Positions 56,728-64,000 of a DNA stretch of 64,000 nucleotides are shown piece after piece. The stretch is taken from assembly GCA_038040395.1 (NCBI GenBank), contig JBBPIJ010000013.1:7307-71306 (forward strand), read 5' to 3'. Below the pieces are notes generated by a model. That model had not been told where the DNA came from. It did not search any database and saw nothing but the letters and a program-made list of their open reading frames with translations. Each line of letters opens with the position of its first letter. Position 1 is the stretch's first letter. Made by a program: the position numbers and the translations under genes. The DNA comes from VAXT01 sp038040395. GTDB taxonomy: Bacteria > Actinomycetota > Thermoleophilia > Gaiellales > Gaiellaceae.

Positions 56728-59236
56728 GATCGTCGTCGGCGAAGCGGCAGTCGAAGCTCCCGTCGCCGGTCGCGGCGCTGAAGGTGACGGGGCCAACCAG
56801 GACGCCGGAGGCGCCGCAGGAGGGTGTTCCGTGCGTGAAGGAGTCGGTGCCCGGGTCGCTCGTGTCGAAGCTGTAGGTGTGCAGCGTCTGCGACTCGTTG
56901 ACGTTGGCCGGCCCGCTCAGGACGACGGTCGGGTCGACGTTCTGGACCGAGATCGACTGCATGGCGAGATTCCCTGCGCCGGCGCCGAAGCCCGTATCCG
57001 TGGCCTGAGCGGACACCGTGGTGCTCGCCGGGCCGTCCGCAAAGGTGCAGTCGAAGCTGCCCGCGGTGTTCGTGTTCAACGGGTTCGTCTTCGTGCCGAT
57101 GCCGCAGCTCGTCGCGACCGAGGCGATCGTGTCGCCGTCTGCGTCGCTGATCGAGTAGTTGTAGATGTACGTCGAGCCCTCATTCGGCGAGAGGTTGTTC
57201 CCGCCGCTGAGCGTCACCGTCGGCGTCGTGTTGGCGATCGTGACGCTGCTCGACTGCATCGTCCCGTTGAAGAGGCCGTCGTTCGGCGTCGCCTCGACGC
57301 TCACGATGTCGCCCTTGCTCGGGTTGAGCGGGTTGATCATCGCGCCGGAACAGCTGAACGGAACGTAGTTCGCGCTCAGGTCAAGGGTCGCGGTGCGCAC
57401 GCCCGCCGGAGCGGAAGGGCTCGAGCTGGACTGGATCCAGCAGGTGTTACCGCCGCGGTTGACCCTCCAGAAGGTCCACTCGACCGAGATGTTGTCGCCG
57501 TCCGGATCGCTGGTCGTGGTCGAGGCGGTCAAGAGGTCGTTCGTCTTCGGCGCGGCCGGGCTGAAGCCCGGCGTCGTCGCCGCCGGGACGCGATCCCAGA
57601 CGACGGTGTTGTCCGTCGAGGTCGAGGCTGTGTTGGTGTTAGCCGCCGCGTCCTGCGCGCCGCCGGCCGGGATCGACGCGATGACGTTCCCGCGCGTCGC
57701 CATCCCTGTGACGGCCACGTTGTAGACCGTGGGACCGCCGGTCACCGCGGCGCTCAAGTCGGTCGGCGTGCCGCCGGTGCCCGCTGTGCTGCCCGTGAAC
57801 GAGACGTCGCTGCCGGTAAAGCCCGTCACGTTCTCGCTGAACGTGGCCGTGAAGGTGATCGTCGAGGCCGTCGTGGGATCGCCCGCCGTGCCAGCTGGTG
57901 TCTGGTTGATCGTGACCGTCGGCGCCGTGGTGTCGGCGCTGAACGGGCTCAGCGTGACGAAGTGCTTGCTGTCCTTCTGGAGCTTCAACTGCCACCCGCC
58001 CTGGTTGCCGCTTGCGAACGCGGGGCACGCGGCGGTGGTCGCGGTGTCGTAGTTCGACAGGAAGTTCCACGTGTCGTCCTGCCCTGCGTTCGGAGTGGGC
58101 CTCGGCGGATACTGGAGCGCGTCGTTCGAGGGCGAAGCAGCTGAGCTGTCGGCCGGATCCGGAAGAGTGCCGTTGGCGCTGCTGTCGGCGCGGTCGCCTC
58201 CGTTGGTGTTCAAGCACGTGGCGGTCGCGGCGGTTTCCGAGGGCTTGATCCAGGTATTGCTGAAGTCGTTGGTGCCCGGCTGCATGCCGGTGACCACGAC
58301 AAATGCGCTCGCGCCGGCGGCATACGAAGTCGTCGTCGTGGTCAGGGCCGCGGATGTATAGGCGGTCGCCTTGGCAACGTCGAAAACCTCCGCGGAGTCC
58401 TTCTCCCGGTCTGCGCCGAGGCCGTCGGTGTCGCCAGTGCACTGCGCGAGCGCTGCGGCAGCTGTCCCGACGTACTGACGAAGGAGGAAGGTGTAATACG
58501 CGGCGTTCGAGACTGGATCGCTCGTCTGGACCGTGTACGAGTAGGTCAAGCTACCGCCACCGCCGTTCGAAGTACACGTTGGGCTGTTGCGGACCGAGTT
58601 CGAGGCGTCGAGGATGAAGAACTTGTAGTAGCGCTGGTTATTCACATTCCCCGAGGCCTCGATGTCGGAGTCGGAGACAATCGTGTTACCGGCCGTGTAG
58701 ATGTAGTTCTCATCCCCCGCGATGCTCCCGAGGTGCAGCTTGCCGACGCCGAATGCGTCGACGAAAGATGTGTGCGCGAGAACAGCGTCGCCCATCCCGA
58801 GGACGTCGACCTCGTACGTGCCCTCGATCGCCGGAACGCTCTGAAGCTGGTAGTCGTAGGTGAGGTTCCCGAAGAAGTCGGTCGTGACCGTGTCGCTCCC
58901 GGGGGTGAAGGTGCCGTCGCCGGTGACGACCGAGCCGTCGGGGCGCGTCACCTTGACGACGACGTCGCAAACCGCCGCGTAACCCGAACCCGTCATGTGG
59001 ACGAGGCTGCCCGGGTCATACGCATGCGCGTCGGTGGCGACGGTCTCGATCCCGGTCTGAGGGCATGGAACTCCCGTTACAGCGGAAGCGTTCTGCGCAA
59101 ATGCCGCTTGCAGAATGAATGCGAGCGCAATGAGCAGTAGCGCCGGCAAAAACCCGGCCCCTAGCCGTCGCTTGCGCACAGAAGTTGCGTCGTAAGACGA
59201 CGCTCCGCCATCCGTCTGGGGGACACTTGGCCGCAC
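56728..59236 (-). CDS. Giant surface repeat protein, N-terminal part
   Basis: About 836 codons from GTG 59236 (AAGGGG 6 nt upstream) to the gap. Signal peptide about residues 22-50 (FLPALLLIALAFILQAAFA). An N-terminal head (about 52-395, with Cys pairs and GTYEVDVLGMGDAVLAHTSF) leads into Ig/PKD-like repeats: DxxxTFTATFSENVTGF type, EWTFWRVNRG, VTLSGGNNLSPNEGS, FDCTFADGP. It should be exported and very long (with the other part at least ~1800 aa), an adhesin-like or stalk protein. A promoter element similar to that of the subtilase gene lies upstream. Confidence 0.75.
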
Positions 59237-59439
59237 CTCGTACCCCTTCCCTTGATTGCCGCAGTACCGCGATCGAGCCCCTCGATCGAGCCCCTAATGG
59301 TCGACCGCGTTCTTTCACCCTGACGGTTCTGGGGTGTGGACGGCAATAGGTCGCAAGACCTATCTTGCTATCGGAGAAGGCCTACCGTCGTAGGCTGAAA
59401 GTCCTATCTGCCCCTAGTGAAAACGATGATCGCCCTAGG
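59237..59439. other. 203-bp promoter region of the surface-protein gene
   Basis: No gene. It holds a hairpin ATAGGTC/GACCTAT (59346-59363) overlapping the alternative hairpin GCAAGA/TCTTGC, a GCCTAC/GTAGGC hairpin (59379-59394), a duplicated AGGGGCTCGATCG (about 59274-59299, minus strand) and a CCTAGG-containing element (59411-59439) that resembles 47498-47525. Confidence 0.55.
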
Positions 59440-59975
59440 CTAGGAAGCGCCGCGCACGCTACCGGCGAGCCGGTGTTCTGCGACCTGTGCACGGCCCTTG
59501 ACTCCGAGCTTTCGATAGACGTGCGTGAGGTAGTACTTGATCGTGTGCTCGCTAAGCGAAAGCCGCTGGGCGATCTGCTTGTTCGAGCAGCCGGCGGCCA
59601 CTAGCTCGAATATTTCGCGTTCCCGCTGGGTCAGACTGGGCCCGGCTGTCCGCCTCCCCGCGCGGCGCGTTCCGGCGGAGGGCCCCCGCCGCGGCTGCTG
59701 AATCTTCGGCGGCGGAGAGCATCACAACCTTCACCTCCGGGTTTCGCGTTCGCAGCTGATCGAGCATCTCGAGGCCGTCGAGGCCCGCCGTTCCGGCGTC
59801 GATCAAAACGACCTCCGCGCCAGTCTCGGCGACACCCGCGAGCACGTCGCCGCCGGAGGTTGCCTGACCCACGACTTCGAGGTTGGCATCGCGCTCGAGG
59901 CCCAGGGCGCAGCGCGTGCAAAGTAAGTCCTTCGACGCCGACGAGGAAAAGCCGAGTTGGCCGCAACGTCCCTCC
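59440..59975 (-). pseudogene. Decayed LuxR/NarL-type response regulator
   Basis: Three frames hold successive parts of one regulator. RPTRLFLVGVEGLTLHAL (start of the receiver) lies in one frame, LERDANLEVVGQAT...VVLIDAGTAGLDGLEML...VVMLSAAED (phospho-Asp strand and beyond) in a second, and SLTQREREIFELVAAGCSNK then IAQRLSLSEHTIKYYLTHVY (complete LuxR helix-turn-helix) ending at TAG 59440 in a third. About 35 residues between receiver and HTH (the Lys strand and last helix) are missing. Two frame changes plus a deletion argue for a true pseudogene rather than one read error. It stands just upstream of the surface-protein promoter. Confidence 0.7.
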
Positions 59976-60113
59976 CTCTCCTTTCCTGCTCGACCGCAGA
60001 TCCGCTCTGGAGAGATCCCGCGGAGGCCGGGAACATGCGCTCTGGCCTGGCGCTGGCAACAAGTGCCCCCAGAGCACCGCAGCAACTAGCTCATCGCGGC
60101 CGGCTCGCGTGCC

Positions 60114-62354
60114 TTATCTGCGACCGACGACGAGACTGACCCGTGCGCCGCGCCGAAGGTTCGTCCGCGGCCTCGGGCTCTGACGGATCACTCGCCCCAC
60201 GCGTCTCGAGCGCGCGCGCCGGACGCGGCCAACGGAGCAGTGCGCACGGCGAATTCGCGTCCGCGCTCGCGCGAGGGTCATTCCGATCACCCTCGGAACG
60301 ATGCATCTCACGACCGGAGGCGGTGGCGGTGGAGGAGGTGGTGGTGGTGGTGGTGGAGGCGGCGGAGGCGGAGGCGGAGGCGGAGGCGGCGGAGGCGGAG
60401 GACCCACGTTGACCGTGGCCGTCATGAACGGGTGGATGTCGCAGAGATACGGGTAGCTGCCTGCCGTGTCGAACGTGTGCGTGAAGATCTCACCGGGTTC
60501 CATGACGCCGGAGTCGAACTGGCCCGCCGTAGTCGAGGTCACCGTGTGTGCCGCCTGGCCCGTATTCGTCCAGCAAACGGTCGTCCCGACCGGGACGTTC
60601 GCGGTGGCCGGGTTGAAGAAGAAGTCGCCGATCGCCACAGGGGTGGATCCACCGGGGCACATCGGTGGAGGTGGAGGCGGTGGTGGTGGCGGAGGCGGCG
60701 GTGGAGGTGGCGGCGGAGGCGGTGGAGGAGGCGGTGGAGGAGGCGGGGGCCCTCCGAGGCATTCGCTGATGCTGAGCGAGTCGATGCGCCAGCCGTTCCC
60801 ACCGATGGCGTCGTCGGTGCCCGAGCGCCAGCGCAGAACGACGTTCTGTCCGGCGGCGGACGGGGGCAGGATGACGACGGTCGTGATGAAGCCGTTGTTC
60901 GAGTTGCCGGTCCAGGCCAGACGACCGGCGAGCGGGTTGTTTCGGATCTGCGAGAGCGTCCCGCTATAGCGGCCGACGACGACGCGACCGCCCGCCACGA
61001 GGATGTCCTGGAAGGCGCCGCCGTTGATGCTGATCTCCAGAACCCCGCCGTCGAACGTGGTCTCCGTGTAGTAGTTGTTCCGGAAGGTGAGCTGCGCCGA
61101 GCTCGTCACGATCGGGATGCTCGGTGCGTAGAGCCGCTTGTCGCTGACGAACTGAGGGCTGTCAACGAAGGCCGAGTTCGGAGGCGTATCGAAGGCCGGC
61201 GGAGGGAAGCCCGAGTTCGAAGTCGCCCACAGCGGGGGCGGGTTGCCCGGCTCGTTCGTCGCCGTCCAGCCTGCCGGCAGCGCGGGCGGCGTCACGCCGT
61301 CGAAGTTCTCGCTGAAGGTAGTGACGGGATTGACGCAAGACGCCGCTCCGGCATCCAGAACTTCTGTCGCCGAAGTGGCCGTCGCGCCGTTGCGCCCGCC
61401 GGCAGCCACCAGCACGTTCCCGATCGCCGCGCCCCCCACGCTAGAGCGCGCGGTGTTCAGGCTCGCAGCGCTCGACCAGCTATCGCTGATCGGGTCATAG
61501 ACCACCGTCGTCCCGGTCGCGGCCGACGGATTCTCGCCTCCGAAGCTCCAGAGCTTGCCGCTCGCCGCGGCGCTGCCCGGGACGTTCGTCGGGGTCGGCA
61601 TGGCGGCCTTTGCCGTCCAGGTGTTCGCCGCGATGCTGTAGTCCCAGACGAGGTTGACGACCGTGTTCGTGGCATCACGGCCGCCTGCCACGTACAGGTG
61701 GCCGGCGATGACACCGGAGGCAGCGCCGCCTACCGCGTGCGGGATCGGCGCGCGCGTCGTGAACGTATTCGCGGCGGGGTTGTATTCCCACGTCGTCTCC
61801 TGAGCGCTCGACGGGTCGACAGTGCTGTAGCCGCCGGTCAGGTAGATCCTGCCGTTCGCGCTGTTGTAGCCGGATGCCATCGAGGCGCGCGGGCCCGGCA
61901 TGGTCGCCGCGGTGGTCCACGTGTTCGCTGTGATGTCGAGGACCCTGGTCGCGTTGCTGAACACGCCGGTGTTCGGATCCATGCCGCCGAAGACGTAGAT
62001 CTTGTTCGTCGTCGGGTAGTAGACGGCCGATGCCATCGCCACGGCCGCGGGCATCGAGGGCGGGAAGGTGTCCCACCGCTCGTTCACCGGGTTGTATCGG
62101 TAGAAGGTGTCCAGGGTCGTGCCGGAGCTGGTCGAGTAGCCGCCGGCGGCGTACGCGTAGGTGCCGTTGGAGACACCTGCCGCGCCGTAGACGCCCTGCG
62201 GCATGGATGCGACCACGCTCCACGTCGAGCCGGGGAGGCCCGGCGTTGATCCCTCGGCCTGGCGTTCGGCCGCGCCGGCCAGCGCGCTCAGCCCGAGCGC
62301 GAGACCAAACAGCACCAAGGCGAGCGCTGCTGCCCAAAGGATCCTTGCCCTCAT
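60114..62354 (-). CDS. Exported Kelch / jelly-roll / cupredoxin / PASTA protein with poly-proline linkers
   Basis: 746 aa from ATG 62354 (GGGGGGAGG 5 nt upstream). Signal peptide about 1-29. Kelch propeller about 40-320 (YAYAAGGYSTSSG, IYVFGGMDPNTGV, LYVAGGRDATN), beta-sandwich MAM-like domain about 330-535, a first poly-Pro tract (~29 Pro), a cupredoxin domain with an intact copper set (AAHTV, YLCDIHPFM), a second poly-Pro tract (~29 Pro), and a two-Cys PASTA tail (RCIVPRVIGMTL ... HCSVGRVRRARS). Probably a wall-bound surface electron-transfer or binding protein; function unknown. Confidence 0.85.
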   Translation of the reverse strand: MRARILWAAALALVLFGLALGLSALAGAAERQAEGSTPGLPGSTWSVVASMPQGVYGAAGVSNGTYAYAAGGYSTSSGTTLDTFYRYNPVNERWDTFPPSMPAAVAMASAVYYPTTNKIYVFGGMDPNTGVFSNATRVLDITANTWTTAATMPGPRASMASGYNSANGRIYLTGGYSTVDPSSAQETTWEYNPAANTFTTRAPIPHAVGGAASGVIAGHLYVAGGRDATNTVVNLVWDYSIAANTWTAKAAMPTPTNVPGSAAASGKLWSFGGENPSAATGTTVVYDPISDSWSSAASLNTARSSVGGAAIGNVLVAAGGRNGATATSATEVLDAGAASCVNPVTTFSENFDGVTPPALPAGWTATNEPGNPPPLWATSNSGFPPPAFDTPPNSAFVDSPQFVSDKRLYAPSIPIVTSSAQLTFRNNYYTETTFDGGVLEISINGGAFQDILVAGGRVVVGRYSGTLSQIRNNPLAGRLAWTGNSNNGFITTVVILPPSAAGQNVVLRWRSGTDDAIGGNGWRIDSLSISECLGGPPPPPPPPPPPPPPPPPPPPPPPPPPPPPMCPGGSTPVAIGDFFFNPATANVPVGTTVCWTNTGQAAHTVTSTTAGQFDSGVMEPGEIFTHTFDTAGSYPYLCDIHPFMTATVNVGPPPPPPPPPPPPPPPPPPPPPPPPPPPPPVVRCIVPRVIGMTLARARTRIRRAHCSVGRVRRARSRRVGRVIRQSPRPRTNLRRGARVSLVVGRR
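60315..60402 (-). repeat. Poly-proline codon tract (C-terminal linker)
   Basis: About 29 consecutive CCN codons, seen on the plus strand as GGN triplets. A simple-sequence tract prone to length change. Confidence 0.85.
60664..60752 (-). repeat. Poly-proline codon tract (N-terminal linker)
   Basis: About 29 consecutive CCN codons before the cupredoxin domain; same character as 60315-60402. Confidence 0.85.
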
Positions 62355-62471
62355 GCCATCCTCCCCCCTATCGACCCGCGAAGCGGGCCTGTTGCCTGAT
62401 GCGCTTTTACCGCTCTCGGATGCGAAAAGCAAGCTCGCCAGGCGAGGCTCAACGGCTAAGCGGCGGTTCCG

Positions 62472-63761
62472 TTATCTGCGGCCGAGGTTCGACCGTGCGC
62501 CGCCACGGGCGTCGCAGCTCTGGCCGACGATCGCTGTCGGGCAATCGGCTATGCGGGCGACGAAGAGCGCGGCCTCGTGGTTCCGTTTGCTCGTGGCCGG
62601 AATGTACTCGTCCGGAGGATAGAAGCCGAAGCCGTCGCCGCTGAGCTCGATCGTGATCGGGTAGCGGTGCAGCGCTCCGTACATCCAGTCGTTCCAGTCG
62701 CCGTCGGTGATGTAGAGATCGGATGACTGCTGGGCGTGGTACATGGCGGTGCGCTCCATTTCCGCCCCCATCGCGACGAACGTCTGGCGGTCGATGGGCG
62801 TCATGTCCACCGGAACGTCGTCGTAGGTGTAGCCGTACGGGTAGAGGATCAGGTCGCCGTAGGAGTGGTAGCTGATCCCGGTCATGACGTTCGGGTGGGC
62901 GATCATGAAATCGGCCATACGCGCGTCTTCAGGCGTCGAGAATGCGCTCGGGCCGCGGTAGGTCTCGCTGCTCGGATTGCCGCTCGATCCGCCGCAGCAG
63001 CCCCACCGGTAGCTGTAGTTGCGGTTGTTGTCGGTGCCGTAGATGCCCGTGTACGGCTGACGGTTCTTGCGCCAGAAGCGATACGAGCCGGTGGCGATGT
63101 CGTACTCGGCGCCGTCCGGGTTCAGGCTCGGGACGATGTAGATCTGACGCGTGTGGACGAGGTTCCCGACCGTCACCCTCGAGGACTCGGCGAAGAGATG
63201 CACGAGCGAGAGCACGACCTCAACGGTCATGTGCTCGCGCGCGTGGTGCTGACCGACGTAGAACACGCCGGGCTCGGACAGGTTGTCGGTCGCGTCGTCC
63301 GAGATGCGCACGCCGATCAGGTCTCGGCCCTCGAACGACATCCCGAGCGAGAACAAGTGCACGGTCGACGGGTGCGCTGCGGCGACCGCCTGTAGATCGG
63401 CGGTCATCTCCGCGTAGTTGTGGTAGCCCGAGTCCTCCGGCGGGAAGTCGTCGCGCACCTCGCTCGGGACGACCCGGAAGCCGCGTAGGGCAAGCGCGCG
63501 TGCCTGTCTGTCACTCCCGTATAGGTCGACGCGATCGGCCCAGTACGCCTCGCCGATGTCGTACCCCTCGGTTACGAGCTGTGACCGCTGCTCGCGTGTG
63601 TAGACCCCGTACACGACAAAGCGCTTGACGATCGCCGGGCTCGGCGCGTTCTTGTGCACGGCAGCCGGACTCGCAGGCGCCAGCAGCAACACAAGGGCCA
63701 AGAACCCCCCGACGAACACACTCTTCAGCACTCCCGACCAGGCTAAGTGCTTCCAGGACAC
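62472..63761 (-). CDS. Exported M14 zinc carboxypeptidase
   Basis: 429 aa from GTG 63761 (no clear ribosome-binding site; GTG 63731, just before the hydrophobic signal, is an alternative). Signal peptide SVFVGGFLALVLLLAPASPAA. Propeptide-like part about 45-105, then the M14 domain: HHAREH supplies HxxE, SYHSYGDLILYPYGY the third zinc His, and IELSGDGFGFYPP the catalytic Glu. It removes C-terminal residues from peptides or wall peptides outside the cell. Metal and catalytic residues are complete. Confidence 0.9.
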   Translation of the reverse strand: MSWKHLAWSGVLKSVFVGGFLALVLLLAPASPAAVHKNAPSPAIVKRFVVYGVYTREQRSQLVTEGYDIGEAYWADRVDLYGSDRQARALALRGFRVVPSEVRDDFPPEDSGYHNYAEMTADLQAVAAAHPSTVHLFSLGMSFEGRDLIGVRISDDATDNLSEPGVFYVGQHHAREHMTVEVVLSLVHLFAESSRVTVGNLVHTRQIYIVPSLNPDGAEYDIATGSYRFWRKNRQPYTGIYGTDNNRNYSYRWGCCGGSSGNPSSETYRGPSAFSTPEDARMADFMIAHPNVMTGISYHSYGDLILYPYGYTYDDVPVDMTPIDRQTFVAMGAEMERTAMYHAQQSSDLYITDGDWNDWMYGALHRYPITIELSGDGFGFYPPDEYIPATSKRNHEAALFVARIADCPTAIVGQSCDARGGARSNLGRR

Positions 63762-63861
63762 AAGGCAAGCACGCGAGCTGGTGTGAGGACCCGAGGCTCG
63801 GACTGAAAACGATCTGCCGGGAGAAAACGATCAGGAAGACAGGGCTTCCCTTCGCCGGGCG

Positions 63862-64000
63862 TCAGTAGCTGAATACGGTCGCTCCTTCTCCGATCCATTC
63901 CCAGAGCGGTGTCGCGCCGGCGAGCTTCGCGTTCGGGACGAGCTCGGCCTCGTCCAGCTTCTTCGTGTTGAAACAGATCGGACAGGTGAGGAGCTCGCCA
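63862..64000 (-). CDS. DsrE-like protein (partial, N-terminus beyond window)
   Basis: C-terminal 45 codons only, ending TGA at 63862. ELLTCPICFNTKKL and then ELVPNAKLAGATPLWEWIG match the C-terminal part of DsrE/DsrF-like small sulfur-transfer proteins (CPxC followed by the AGATPxxEF segment). The rest of the gene lies to the right of the window. Confidence 0.65.
   Translation of the reverse strand, partial: GELLTCPICFNTKKLDEAELVPNAKLAGATPLWEWIGEGATVFSY

Noticed and set aside
59631..60077. Separate gene in the alternate frame of the LuxR-type region
   Set aside because: Only residues around RPTRLFLVGVEGLTL look protein-like, and they are the missing start of the neighbouring receiver domain. 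A frameshifted pseudogene explains both frames.
60240..62249. 669-codon plus-strand open frame rich in Arg and Trp
   Set aside because: Antisense of poly-proline codons and a high-GC gene. Tracts of RRRWRRWWWW are the shadow of CCN runs.
1..64000. Search for tRNA, rRNA, transposases, phage genes and CRISPR arrays
   Set aside because: None could be supported by reading both strands. The only mobile element is the intein, and possibly the palindrome at 18748-18911.

Overview
The window is high-GC DNA from an actinobacterium. The deep-branching class Thermoleophilia (Gaiellales or Solirubrobacterales type) is the best guess, by inference from its Kelch, PD40 and PASTA-tailed exported proteins, Flp pilus locus, MtrA-like and MprA-like two-component systems and lack of any secretin. 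A run of exactly 100 N (56628-56727) shows it is a scaffold, probably a metagenome-assembled genome. No rRNA, tRNA, CRISPR array, transposase or prophage was seen.

Layout. 1-7000: a minus-strand operon of exported beta-propeller and GerMN proteins, four of them joined by 4-nt ATGA overlaps. 7054-10280: an MtrB/MtrA-like kinase and regulator behind a membrane-anchored copper nitrite-reductase-like protein. 10429-11777: a divergent pair of wall enzymes (M15 peptidase, YkuD L,D-transpeptidase). 11841-15969: an exported helical protein, HtrA protease and an MprA/MprB-like pair. 15984-23412: mostly housekeeping genes (lipoprotein, zinc ribbon, RpoD, asparaginase II, MutM, small kinase, FolE2/MptA, PlsY, two superoxide dismutases). 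23495-25370: two cupredoxin-fold paralogues. 25450-31283: SDR, sigma/anti-sigma pair, intein-bearing ThyX, DUF72, epimerase. 31410-36676: ABC exporter, DUF192, exported M15-like protein. 37063-46388: a nine-gene Flp/Tad pilus operon. 46436-53575: small proteins, a PASTA-tailed subtilase, SDR, PQQ-type propeller, CbbX-like AAA ATPase. 53668-63761: a very large repeat surface protein interrupted by the N gap, a decayed LuxR regulator, a Kelch-cupredoxin-PASTA protein and an M14 carboxypeptidase. The right edge holds a partial DsrE-like gene.

How it fits together. Much of the window serves the cell envelope. Two OmpR-family regulators each have a matching operator made of four direct repeats at exactly 11-bp spacing. 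The GTnAC-type operator (7020-7057 and 47431-47468) fits the MtrA-like regulator and lies before the propeller operon, which contains a GerMN-plus-propeller protein resembling LpqB, and before one small exported protein. The CTRAG-type operator (12576-12619 and 13886-13929) fits the MprA-like regulator and lies before htrA and the exported helical protein. Three otherwise unrelated exported proteins end in the same two-cysteine PASTA tail, probably a wall-binding module. Other items that stand out are a VWA-TadB fusion, an intein inside the ThyX RHG/TPFEH motif, a 164-bp palindrome that would bury the mutM ribosome-binding site, and a possible c-di-AMP riboswitch at 36819-36936.
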